From: Chloroflexota bacterium | Lineage (GTDB): Bacteria > Chloroflexota > Dormibacteria > Dormibacterales > Dormibacteraceae | NCBI GenBank assembly: GCA_005879675.1 | Contig: VBJE01000081.1 | Location: 885 to 8,256, forward strand | Length of the DNA stretch: 7,372 nucleotides | Direction of reading: 5' to 3' | Program-made: the position numbers and the translations under genes | In this document: positions 1 through 5,560 of the stretch, in pieces | Layout of the letters: every line of letters starts with the position of its first letter | Numbering within the stretch: position 1 is the stretch's first letter | The notes under the pieces: generated by a model | Seen by the model: only the letters and a program-made list of their open reading frames with translations | What the model was told of the DNA's origin: nothing | Database searches by the model: none

Positions 1-13
1 AGAGGCCAGCTTC

Positions 14-30
14 AGGCGCGAAGTGCGCCT
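14..30 (-). terminator. Possible stem-loop after the TMEM175-like gene
   Basis: A perfect 6-base stem (AGGCGC / GCGCCT, loop GAAGT) lies just past the stop codon of the minus-strand TMEM175-like gene. No T-rich tract follows it in the direction of transcription, so it is not a canonical Rho-independent terminator. It may help protect the transcript end, or it may be chance in GC-rich DNA. Confidence 0.3.
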
Positions 31-33
31 CGT

Positions 34-693
34 TCAGAGGCGATGCAGGAACAGAATCCGGGGCGCGATCGCGTAGTTGAGCTGGATGGCCACGATCAGG
101 CCGATGCTCAGGCGGGTGTCGACCACGCACAGCACGGTGGCGAGCAGGTACAGGCCTTGGGCGATGAAGACGCGGCGGCGGACGGCGTTGATGATCGTCC
201 GGAGATTGGCTTCGGGAAACAGGCCCCTCCTGGCGGCGTACTCCGCGCCGGCCAGGATGAACAGCCCGAGGACCAGGATGTTCAGCCAGTACTCGACGAG
301 AGCCAGCCGGGACTGGTAGTACGCCGCCAGCAACCCGGTCGAGAACGGCACCAGCGTGACGAAGAGCAGGAACGCCAGCATGATCCACGTGTAGTCGCGG
401 TCGGAGCGCTCGAGCTGGCTCAGCTGCGTCTGCTGCCCGACCCAGAAGATGCCGAGGGTCAGGAAGCTCATGAAGTAGGTGACCAGGTTCGGCACCAGGT
501 GGACGAGCGCAGGCGAGAGGCCCCCCGCCTCCTTGACGTCCGCGGCGGCGGGCACGGCGAGCGCCAGCACGAGCAGCGTCATGCTCACGGCGAAGATGCC
601 GTCGGACAGGGCGCCCAGCCGCTCGGGGTTGCTGCCGGCGATCTGGTTGTAGTAGCGGCTGTGCTCGTCGACCCTGCTGGTGCGCTGATCCAC
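34..693 (-). CDS. TMEM175-family (DUF1211) potassium-channel-like membrane protein
   Basis: A 219-residue membrane protein that looks like a single-repeat bacterial TMEM175. Members of that family form tetrameric, largely potassium-selective channels in the inner membrane. The family signature is visible in the first helix at residues 25-45, where R25 is followed by the L-S-D motif (residues 29-31; the family norm is F-S-D) and G-I-F-A-V. About six hydrophobic segments can be drawn, near residues 26-46, 63-85, 98-122, 130-150, 170-190 and 190-212. After helix 2 the usual W-x-N-H-H motif appears here as W-V-G-Q-Q. The start is a GTG at 693 without a clear Shine-Dalgarno; no in-frame ATG lies upstream of the signature helix. 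The gene is divergent from the YdeI-like gene with only 17 bases between start codons. Family assignment is fairly sure, channel activity is inferred. Confidence 0.8.
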   Translation of the reverse strand: MDQRTSRVDEHSRYYNQIAGSNPERLGALSDGIFAVSMTLLVLALAVPAAADVKEAGGLSPALVHLVPNLVTYFMSFLTLGIFWVGQQTQLSQLERSDRDYTWIMLAFLLFVTLVPFSTGLLAAYYQSRLALVEYWLNILVLGLFILAGAEYAARRGLFPEANLRTIINAVRRRVFIAQGLYLLATVLCVVDTRLSIGLIVAIQLNYAIAPRILFLHRL

Positions 694-696
694 GGG

Positions 697-702
697 TAGA
701 TT
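697..702 (+). promoter_or_regulatory. Possible -10 box of a leaderless YdeI-family transcript
   Basis: TAGATT (a TANNNT -10 pattern) ends eight bases before the ATG at 711, and no Shine-Dalgarno is present in the 17 bases between the divergent start codons. This spacing suits transcription beginning at or next to the start codon. No convincing -35 hexamer is visible, so this is tentative. Confidence 0.35.
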
Positions 703-710
703 GTGGCGGC

Positions 711-1331
711 ATGCCGAAGCCGGAAAACGTCACCTTCTTCGCCGGCGCGGCCGAGCTGCGCTCATGGTTCGAGTCCAACCACGAGACCGCGACCGAGCTC
801 TGGGTCGGGTACCACCGCAAGCGGACCGGCCGTCCGTCGATCACCTGGCAGGAGATGGTGGACCAGGAGCTCTGCTTCGGCTGGATCGACAGCGTGCGCT
901 ACTCGCTGGGCGACGACTCCTCGGCGCAGCGGATCACGCCTCGCCGGAGAGGCAGCATCTGGAGCGCGGTCAACATCAAGCGCTTCCTCGAGCTGGAGAA
1001 GCTGGGGCTCGTCCACCCCACGGGCCGCGCGGCGTTCGAGAAGCGCGACGAGGAGCGCTCACGCATCTACTCCTACGAGAACCGCTCGCGCGGATTCGAC
1101 GAGGCCAACGAGGCGGCGTTTCGCAAGCAAAGGGCAGCGTGGAGATTCTTCGAGGCACAGGCTCCGTCGTACCGGAGGACGGCAGCGTTCTGGGTGATGA
1201 GCGCCAAGCGCGAAGAGACCCGGCAGCGGCGACTGGAGTCGCTCATCGAGCACTCGAAGAAACGCGAGCGTATCCCGCCCTTCCAGGCGCGGCCTCGTTC
1301 TTCTTCACGCGAGCCTCGACCAGCTTCCTGA
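711..1331 (+). CDS. YdeI/OmpD-associated family protein
   Basis: A 206-residue soluble protein of the YdeI / OmpD-associated (OmdA, 'bacteriocin-protection') family. The biochemical role of this family is not established; it has been linked to envelope stress and peptide resistance. Family blocks are visible throughout: ELWVGYHRK at residues 29-37, ITWQEMVDQELCFGWIDSV at 44-62, the ITPRR...SIWSAVNIKR block at 75-91, and a C-terminal OmdA-type block with SAKREETRQRRLESLIE at 164-180, then IPPF at 188-191. Family members usually end a few residues after the IPP motif; here about ten extra low-complexity residues (rich in S, R and P) follow. That tail is read from DNA that is also the antisense 3' end of the DUF1801 gene, with an 89-base tail-to-tail overlap. 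The ATG at 711 gives the expected N-terminus. No signal peptide is seen. Confidence 0.85.
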   Translation: MPKPENVTFFAGAAELRSWFESNHETATELWVGYHRKRTGRPSITWQEMVDQELCFGWIDSVRYSLGDDSSAQRITPRRRGSIWSAVNIKRFLELEKLGLVHPTGRAAFEKRDEERSRIYSYENRSRGFDEANEAAFRKQRAAWRFFEAQAPSYRRTAAFWVMSAKREETRQRRLESLIEHSKKRERIPPFQARPRSSSREPRPAS

Positions 1332-1594
1332 GCAGGTCCACCGGCAGGGGCTCGTCCAGGGGGAACCGGTAGGTGCCCTTGCCGGTCATGTACTTGCTGA
1401 GCGCCCTGTGCTCGGCCGGCTCGCCCACCGGGTACACGCCGATGTGGTTCTTGAAAGCCGTAGCTGAGCCGCTCGGTGGCTTTCGGCGCCGCCGCCTTGA
1501 TGAGCTTGCGCAGCTGGCGGAGATGCGGCTGCGCCGCCTTGGGCGCAGCCGCGATGTAGGCGTCGACCGACTGCTTGCTGGAGGCTTCGGTCAC
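1243..1594 (-). pseudogene. DUF1801 (YdhG-like) gene broken by an internal deletion
   Basis: Third gene of the arsR operon, a DUF1801 protein in two reading frames. The first 46 codons, from a GTG at 1594 that overlaps the TGA of the SRPBCC gene as GTGA, encode the normal N-terminal half ending in ATERLSYG. Homologues continue with roughly 15 residues (a MP-x-F...LVYFA-type strand) before F-K-N-H-I-G. Here FKNHIG begins immediately, in another frame, at 1455, and 70 codons follow to a TGA at 1243, including KYMTGKGTYRFPLDEPLP and the RVKKNEA helix. The frame offset implies a loss of length 2 mod 3, about 44 bases, near 1456. The protein would lack the central strand and run out of frame, so I call it a pseudogene. 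If genuine, the intact product was a small cytoplasmic protein of unknown function. A preceding AAGG/GGAAGG stretch can serve as ribosome binding site. An assembly error could also give this picture. Confidence 0.75.
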
Positions 1595-2073
1595 CTTCCG
1601 GCCTTGAGCTCCTCGAGGACCTCGGCGAGCCGCTCCATCGACTCGTCGGCTCCTTCCTTCATTCCGGACGCGACCATCCCGTCGCGGTCCATGACCGACT
1701 CGAACACCTGGTGCGCCACCAGTCGCGTCTTGTTGCCGACGGCTTCGAACGTTGCGGTCTGCAGCGCGACGTGCCCGGGCACGCCCAGGTACTCGAACGT
1801 CGCGCAGATCCGCTCGGGCGCGACCACGTCGTGGTTGACGCCGCGGAATCCGTGCCGGCTGCCGTCCTCGCCCACGTGCGTGACCCGCCATTCGCCGCCG
1901 GGTCGCGAGTCGAACTTTTCGATCTCGACCTTGTACCGCCGCGGGCCCCACCACCGCGCGAAGAGCTTGGGGTCGGTGTAGGCCTTGAACACGAGCTCCC
2001 GCGGCGCGTCGAGCATGGTCGTCGAGATGATCTCCTGCTTGCCTGGCTCGATGACGTACTCAGTCCTGGGCAT
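1591..2073 (-). CDS. SRPBCC / AHSA1-domain protein
   Basis: A 160-residue START-like (Bet v1 fold) protein of the AHSA1 group. The fold makes a helix-grip cavity that binds hydrophobic ligands; the ligand is unknown here. Seen: the N-terminal DAPRELVFKAYTDPKLFARWWGP block (residues 22-44), the RPGGEWRV turn (57-64), and the long C-terminal helix with GMKEGADESMERLAEVLEEL. I start at the ATG at 2073, because AGGAGAGGG sits six bases ahead of it. An in-frame ATG at 2097 would place that sequence inside the coding region. The start overlaps the end of arsR by 14 bases and the stop overlaps the GTG of the DUF1801 gene, so the three genes form one translationally coupled operon. ArsR plus AHSA1-type SRPBCC is a very common pair; the ArsR partner probably controls it. 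Confidence 0.88.
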   Translation of the reverse strand: MPRTEYVIEPGKQEIISTTMLDAPRELVFKAYTDPKLFARWWGPRRYKVEIEKFDSRPGGEWRVTHVGEDGSRHGFRGVNHDVVAPERICATFEYLGVPGHVALQTATFEAVGNKTRLVAHQVFESVMDRDGMVASGMKEGADESMERLAEVLEELKAGR

Positions 2074-2431
2074 CGTGGTCCCTCTCCTTGTCGCCATTGG
2101 TCTTCTCCTTCTGAATCAAATCCTGCAGAACATCGTCGAGGCGCTGGAAGCTCTCGTCCCAGAACCTCCGGTAGTCCCCCACCCACTCGGACGCTTCCTT
2201 CAGGCGCCCGGGCTCGAGGCGGCACGGTCGCCACTGCGCGTTTCGGCTCTGCGTGACGAGGCCGGCGCGCTGCAGCACCTTCAGGTGTTTGCTGATGCCG
2301 GGGAGGCTGAGGTCGAACGGCTTGGCCAGCTCCGTGACCGAGGCCTCTCCCTGGGAAAGACGTGCCAGGATCGCCCGCCGCGTGGGATCGGCGAGGGCTG
2401 CGAACGTGACGCTGAGTTGATCGCCTGCCAT
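2060..2431 (-). CDS. ArsR-family winged-helix transcriptional regulator
   Basis: A 123-residue ArsR-type repressor, first gene of the arsR-SRPBCC-DUF1801 operon. The typical opening ALADPTRRAIL is at residues 12-22. The winged helix-turn-helix spans about 32-59 (VTELAKPFDLSLPGISKHLK, then VLQRAGLV). The metal-binding ELCVC-type motif of arsenic or cadmium sensors is absent and the only cysteine is in the WRPCRL wing, so a metal-sensing role is unlikely; this resembles the SdpR-like subgroup that travels with AHSA1 proteins. The C-terminal tail is charged (KTNGDKERDHDAQD) and overlaps the start of the next gene. The ATG at 2431 follows an AT-rich leader with only a weak AGGTAG as ribosome binding site. 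Autoregulation through the dyad at 2441-2469 is inferred. Confidence 0.9.
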   Translation of the reverse strand: MAGDQLSVTFAALADPTRRAILARLSQGEASVTELAKPFDLSLPGISKHLKVLQRAGLVTQSRNAQWRPCRLEPGRLKEASEWVGDYRRFWDESFQRLDDVLQDLIQKEKTNGDKERDHDAQD

Positions 2432-2440
2432 CTGTATTTA

Positions 2441-2469
2441 TCTACCTAGCTAATTAACTACTCGGTAGA
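2441..2469. promoter_or_regulatory. Probable ArsR operator
   Basis: An AT-rich island in otherwise GC-rich DNA. The arms TCTACC (2441-2446) and GGTAGA (2464-2469) are perfect inverted repeats, and between them lies an imperfect palindrome AG-C-TAATTA-A-CT (2448-2459) centred 1.5 bases away. It covers the end of the -10 box and the predicted transcription start of the arsR operon, where a bound ArsR dimer would block the polymerase. The regulator is inferred from position only. Confidence 0.6.
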
Positions 2470-2495
2470 ATACGGCGGGCTCAGGCCCTTGTCAA
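2467..2495 (-). promoter_or_regulatory. Sigma-70 promoter of the arsR operon
   Basis: Read on the minus strand, TTGACA (2495-2490) is a perfect -35 hexamer, followed after exactly 17 bases by TATTCT (2472-2467), which matches the consensus -10 at four of six positions. The start point falls near 2459-2461, about 30 bases before the ATG of arsR. The -35 box and part of the spacer lie within the last codons of the upstream efflux gene, whose stop codon is at 2481. The operon therefore has its own promoter. Confidence 0.75.
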
Positions 2496-3878
2496 GGGCC
2501 TCCCGGACGTGATCAGCAGGGCGGCGGCGATCGCGCCCGCGACCAGGACCGCGACCCCCACCTCGGCCGCCACGGCGAATCCGTGCACGATCGCGGCGGG
2601 TCGAGTCCCCACGAAGCCCGCGCTCGCCGCGATGGCGACGGCGTTGAGGAGGGCGGTGCCGAGCGAACCGCCCACCTGCTGCGCGGTGTTCACGGTCGCG
2701 GAGGCGATCCCTGCCTCGCGGGGGTCGATCCCCTGGGTGGCGGTGCTGAAGGCCGCGACCATCACGCACGAGATGCCGACACCGAGCAGGATCTCGGCGG
2801 GGAGCACCAGGGTCGCGTAGCCGCCGTCCACGCGCAGCTGCGTGAGCCACGCCATCCCGGCCGCCGCCGCGAGCGCGCCCGGGGCCATCAGCACGCGGGG
2901 CGCGACGTGCGGCAGGAGCCGGCTTGCGATGAGCCAGGACCCGGCCTGGGACGCGACCGTCATCGGCAGGAAAGCGAGCCCCGCCTGCAGCGGGGTGAAG
3001 CCCATGACGACCTGCATGTAATAGGTGAGGAAGAGAAACGCGCCGAACATGCCCGCGATGGCGCACATAACGGTCAGATAGACACCCACGCGGCTGCGGT
3101 CGGCGAGGATGCGGAGCGGTAGCAGCGGCTCCGGCGTCGTGGCCTCCCTGACGACGAACAGCGCGAGCAGCACGACGCTGGCGGCGCCGAACCAGGGCGA
3201 AGCGTTGCTGCACGCGTAGACGAGAGCCGCCAGGCCCGCGGTTGCGAGCAGCGCGCCGGGGACGTCGACCCCGGGGCGGGCCTTGTGGTCGGACCGGGGA
3301 AGCGCGAACCAACCTCCGACCGCCGCGACGACCGCGATCGGCAGGCTGACGTAGAGGCACCAGCGCCAGCTGAGGTACTGCGTGAGCGCGCCACCGAGCA
3401 GCAGTCCGATGGCGGCCCCGCTGCCCGCGATCGAGCCGTAGACCGCGAATGCGGTCGCCCTCTCGCGCGCCTCGGTGAAGGTGACCGCGAGCAGCGAGAG
3501 GGCCGTGGGCGCGAGGAGCGCCGCAAACGCGCCCTGCATCGCCCTTGCGGCGACCAAGACCGCGAAGGACGGCGCCGCGCCGCCGATGGCCGAGGCCACG
3601 GCGAAGCCGCCAAGCCCGAGCAGGAACGCGCGCTTCCGACCCGCCAGGTCCGCGATGCGGCCGCCGAGGAGCAGCAGCCCCGCGAACGCGAGAGTGTAGG
3701 CGGTGATGAACCACTGCCTGTCGGCGTCCGACGCCCCGAGAGCCGCCTGCGCTGAGGGCAGGGCGATGCTGACGATGGTCGCGTCGAGGGCGATCAGGAG
3801 CTGCGCCAGGGCGATGAAACCGAGTCCTGTCCACCGCCGGCTCGATGTCGCCGAAGCGGCGCGCGCGACGGCGCTCAT
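2481..3878 (-). CDS. EmrB/QacA-type MFS multidrug efflux transporter (DHA2, 14 helices)
   Basis: A 465-residue inner-membrane drug:proton antiporter of the 14-helix DHA2 class. Visible family motifs: LDATIVSIALP in helix 1 (residues 31-41), motif A GGRIADLAGRKR between helices 2 and 3 (72-83), motif B RAMQGAFAALLAPTALSL in helix 4 (112-129), and the antiporter motif C GSGAAIGLLLGG in helix 5 (152-163). Later helices include FLTYYMQVVMGFTPLQAG, a conserved block of this class, and ASATVNTAQQVGGSLGTA near the C-terminus. The start is the ATG at 3878, which overlaps the TGA of the upstream small membrane protein (ATGA), so translation is coupled. Length is typical. The substrate cannot be read from the sequence; the divergent TetR gene suggests inducible export of a toxic, probably hydrophobic compound. 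Longer upstream starts would run antisense-free through the neighbouring gene and are not credible. Confidence 0.9.
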   Translation of the reverse strand: MSAVARAASATSSRRWTGLGFIALAQLLIALDATIVSIALPSAQAALGASDADRQWFITAYTLAFAGLLLLGGRIADLAGRKRAFLLGLGGFAVASAIGGAAPSFAVLVAARAMQGAFAALLAPTALSLLAVTFTEARERATAFAVYGSIAGSGAAIGLLLGGALTQYLSWRWCLYVSLPIAVVAAVGGWFALPRSDHKARPGVDVPGALLATAGLAALVYACSNASPWFGAASVVLLALFVVREATTPEPLLPLRILADRSRVGVYLTVMCAIAGMFGAFLFLTYYMQVVMGFTPLQAGLAFLPMTVASQAGSWLIASRLLPHVAPRVLMAPGALAAAAGMAWLTQLRVDGGYATLVLPAEILLGVGISCVMVAAFSTATQGIDPREAGIASATVNTAQQVGGSLGTALLNAVAIAASAGFVGTRPAAIVHGFAVAAEVGVAVLVAGAIAAALLITSGRPLTRA

Positions 3879-4333
3879 GTCGTCCTCGTCGTGCGCACCG
3901 CGGGGAGCGCGACCAGGGCCAATGCCACGCCCACGGCGACCGCGACCACGGACCAGAGCCGGTCGGGCTTGACCGTCATGTCGAAGACCACCCCGAGGGC
4001 CATGCCCGTGCGCACCAGCCACGAGATGGTTGCGGCGCGCGGGGACATCCGGCCGCGAAGGACGCTGATGCCCGTGTACGCGCCGATGCCGGCGATCAGC
4101 ACGTATGTCACCAACCCCACCGCGGCCCATCCGGTCCAGCCCGCGGCGACGACCACCATGTAGATGCCGGGGACCAGGATCGCGAGCGCGGAGATGGGTC
4201 CGAGCACGCGGTTGAGCCGCGCCGCGGTCGTGCCCGTGCCCGTGCGCAGCGTGAAGCCCTCGAGCGCCAGGAGCGCGAACAGCAGCAGCGCCCCGACGAC
4301 GTGGACGAACAGCGCGATCGAATACCAGCTCAT
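3875..4333 (-). CDS. Small four-helix integral membrane protein (DUF2269-like)
   Basis: A 152-residue hydrophobic protein with four likely membrane helices, near residues 5-25, 44-65, 68-90 and 121-145. The first helix carries an FVHVVGALLLFALLALEG pattern, resembling the helix-1 histidine found in DUF2269 and related heme- or copper-type four-helix membrane proteins. The assignment to DUF2269 is by general resemblance and no enzymatic motif is seen. ATG at 4333 has a good ribosome binding site (AAGGAG, eight bases upstream). It is the first gene of the efflux operon and overlaps the transporter start by four bases, so it may be an accessory subunit or a helper of export. Its own function is unknown. 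Confidence 0.6.
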   Translation of the reverse strand: MSWYSIALFVHVVGALLLFALLALEGFTLRTGTGTTAARLNRVLGPISALAILVPGIYMVVVAAGWTGWAAVGLVTYVLIAGIGAYTGISVLRGRMSPRAATISWLVRTGMALGVVFDMTVKPDRLWSVVAVAVGVALALVALPAVRTTRTT

Positions 4334-4364
4334 GTCTTCTTCTCCTTGACCAGCCCCTCCGACC

Positions 4365-4393
4365 AGCCTAGCACAATCCTTTAGTGGCTAAAA
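4365..4393 (-). promoter_or_regulatory. Possible promoter of the efflux operon
   Basis: On the minus strand, TAGGCT (4370-4365) is a TANNNT-type -10 box directly beyond the left arm of the dyad. A weak TTTTAG (4393-4388) lies 17 bases upstream, inside the dyad. The start would fall near 4358, leaving a leader of about 25 bases that contains the AAGGAG site. The -35 is poor, so this is tentative. Confidence 0.4.
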
Positions 4394-4402
4394 GTATTGT
4401 GC
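4371..4402. promoter_or_regulatory. Probable TetR operator in the divergent region
   Basis: Perfect 7-base arms GCACAAT (4371-4377) and ATTGTGC (4396-4402) enclose a second, inner inverted repeat TTTAG-TGG-CTAAA (4380-4392). The two dyads are centred half a base apart and together span 32 bases of AT-rich sequence between the divergent tetR and efflux genes. TetR-family repressors bind such palindromes and typically control both directions. The right arm overlaps the tetR -35 box and the inner repeat overlaps the candidate -35 of the efflux promoter. Binding by the neighbouring TetR is inferred. Confidence 0.72.
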
Positions 4403-4425
4403 GGGTTAAGTTATTCCCGTAGACT
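4397..4425 (+). promoter_or_regulatory. Promoter of the tetR gene, probably leaderless
   Basis: TTGTGC (4397-4402), with the TTG core of a -35 box, is followed after 17 bases by TAGACT (4420-4425), a TANNNT-type -10 box. The GTG start of tetR lies seven bases further, so the transcript would begin at the start codon. The -35 is the right arm of the operator, giving a simple basis for autorepression. Confidence 0.62.
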
Positions 4426-4432
4426 GGCGTCC

Positions 4433-5062
4433 GTGGCTGCGGGCCTGCGCGAGCGCAAGAAGCAGAAAACGCGGGAGGAGATCTTCGAGGCCGCCCGCGA
4501 GCTCTTCGACAAGCGCGGCTTCGAGTCGGTCACCGTGGCCGAGGTCGCGCGCGCGGCGGATGTGTCCCAGGTGACGGTCTTCAACTACTTCCCCACCAAG
4601 GAGGACCTCTTCTACGCGGGGATGCAGTTCTTCGAGGAGCAGCTTCTCGAGGCGGTGCGGAGCCGGCCCCCAGGCGAACCGGCGATCAAGGCGTTTCGCC
4701 GGCGCGTCGTCGAGGGCGCGGAGAACCTCGGGGCGAGGCAGCGGGCGGAGACGATCGTGAGGTCGGGGCGGATCATCGCGAGCAGCCCGTCCCTTGTCGC
4801 GCGGGAGCGCGAGATCGTGGAGAGGTTCACCGAGCGCCTCGCGGAGCTCCTCGCGGCGGAGACGCGATCCAAACCCGACGATGTGGAGCCTCTCGCGGCC
4901 GCGGCGGCGATGATGGGCACCCACCGCGCGCTGGTCGCCTACACGCGCCGGCGCGTGCTCGCGGGGCACCGCGGGACGAGCCTGGTCGATGACTTCCGAA
5001 CGCAGGCGCGCCGCGCATTCGCGCGGATCGAGAAAGGGCTCGAGGGCTACGCCGTCAGGTAG
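4433..5062 (+). CDS. TetR-family transcriptional repressor
   Basis: A 209-residue TetR-family repressor. The N-terminal DNA-binding domain is clear: RERKKQKTREEIFEAARELF (residues 6-25), then the helix-turn-helix SVTVAEVARAADVSQVTVFNYF (about 32-53) and the family hallmark PTKEDLF (54-60). The C-terminal part is a helical ligand-binding and dimerisation domain of ordinary length, with no clue to the ligand. The open frame reaches back to a TTG at 4397, but that codon is part of the operator arm and -35 box. GTG 4433 gives the usual short N-terminus and sits seven bases after a -10 box, so I choose it; no Shine-Dalgarno is present. The gene is divergent from the small-membrane-protein/MFS operon, which it most likely represses along with itself. 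Its stop is eight bases from that of the convergent ACT gene. Confidence 0.88.
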   Translation: MAAGLRERKKQKTREEIFEAARELFDKRGFESVTVAEVARAADVSQVTVFNYFPTKEDLFYAGMQFFEEQLLEAVRSRPPGEPAIKAFRRRVVEGAENLGARQRAETIVRSGRIIASSPSLVAREREIVERFTERLAELLAAETRSKPDDVEPLAAAAAMMGTHRALVAYTRRRVLAGHRGTSLVDDFRTQARRAFARIEKGLEGYAVR

Positions 5063-5070
5063 GCCTCAGC

Positions 5071-5460
5071 TCAGGGCCTGACCTTTAGCGCCGCCTTGAG
5101 GTCGGAGACGCCGAAGTAGGCGTTCAGCTTGCGCGCCGCCCGGGCCGACCCGGCGTAGACAAATGCGATGTTGACGCCGGCCTTGCCGAGCTTGGAAGCA
5201 AAGCGGCCCAGCGAGCCCGGGGTGTCCGACAGCGTGACCGCCATGACCTCCTCTTCGCTCGCCTGCCAGCCGTTTTGGGCAAAGACCTTTTTGGCCGCGG
5301 CCGGCTTGTCGACGACCATCCAGATCATCCCGCCCCCGCCCGTCGTGGCCGCGCACAGGCCGACGATGTTGACCTTCTTCTCGCCCAGCGCGGTCGCTAT
5401 CTCTCCGAGCATCCCAGGCCGGTCCGCGACCGAAAGTGTCAGCTGCTTGGCGCGTGGCAT
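5071..5460 (-). CDS. Tandem ACT-domain protein
   Basis: A 129-residue protein made of two ACT domains and nothing else. ACT domains bind small ligands, mostly amino acids, at domain interfaces. Domain 1 (about residues 6-65) shows LTLSVADRPGMLGEIATALG followed by KKVNIVGLC. Domain 2 (about 70-115) shows VMAVTLSDTPGSLGRFASKL, then KAGVNIAFVYAG. Both have the D-x-P-G turn and the K-x-V-N-I strand of the fold. ATG 5460 has a strong ribosome binding site, AGGAGGT, seven bases upstream. An in-frame ATG further upstream (5544) would read through the hairpin repeat at 5502-5538 into low-complexity residues and is rejected. It is a stand-alone ligand-binding or regulatory protein without a catalytic or DNA-binding domain. 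Its neighbour is a LysE-type amino-acid exporter, which hints at amino-acid sensing, but no partner can be named. Confidence 0.85.
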   Translation of the reverse strand: MPRAKQLTLSVADRPGMLGEIATALGEKKVNIVGLCAATTGGGGMIWMVVDKPAAAKKVFAQNGWQASEEEVMAVTLSDTPGSLGRFASKLGKAGVNIAFVYAGSARAARKLNAYFGVSDLKAALKVRP

Positions 5461-5501
5461 ACCCCTTACCTCCTGCTCAGAAGCGGAACGAAGCCCCATC
5501 C

Positions 5502-5538
5502 CCCGGCTTCGCCGGGTACTTCCCCGTGAACGGGGAAG
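5502..5538. repeat. Hairpin repeat copy 1 (intergenic, two stems)
   Basis: Two perfect stem-loops in series in the gap between the LysE and ACT genes. The first is CCCGGC-TTC-GCCGGG (5502-5516). The second is CTTCCCCGT-GA-ACGGGGAAG (5519-5538). The same order, a GC-rich stem then a C4/G4 stem with GTGAA- or ATGAA-type centre, recurs at 5884-5919. No T-run follows on either strand, so it is better read as a dispersed palindromic repeat than a terminator. Confidence 0.75.
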
Positions 5539-5560
5539 AGGCATAGTCTAAGCCCGCACT

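Noticed and set aside
43..699. Long plus-strand open frame opposite the TMEM175-like gene
   Set aside because: Its product is rich in D, Q, R, E and G with no family pattern, as expected from the antisense of a hydrophobic GC-rich gene, and the minus strand carries a clear family signature.
1073..1954. Single long minus-strand protein spanning the SRPBCC and YdeI regions
   Set aside because: It is a mosaic. Only its middle part (1456-1594) is the DUF1801 N-terminal half; the rest is shadow of neighbouring genes in other frames.
2074..2097. Upstream ATG for the SRPBCC gene
   Set aside because: The ribosome binding sequence AGGAGAGGG would lie inside the coding region; it is ideally placed for the ATG at 2073.
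2458..3834. Long minus-strand open frame in another frame of the efflux gene
   Set aside because: It gives an R/G/A-rich product without membrane helices or motifs, while the frame ending at 2481 has all DHA2 motifs.
3879..4130. N-terminal extension of the efflux transporter
   Set aside because: It would read 84 low-complexity residues out of frame through the upstream membrane-protein gene. ATG 3878 with the ATGA overlap gives the normal N-terminus.
4397..4432. TTG start for TetR at 4397
   Set aside because: The codons lie in the operator arm and promoter, and add residues unlike TetR N-termini.
5502..5538. Rho-independent terminator after the LysE gene
   Set aside because: The stems are strong but no T-run follows, and a same-architecture copy lies inside a coding region.
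5461..5544. N-terminal extension of the ACT protein to an ATG at 5544
   Set aside because: It translates the hairpin repeat into low-complexity residues, and the strong AGGAGGT site fits ATG 5460.
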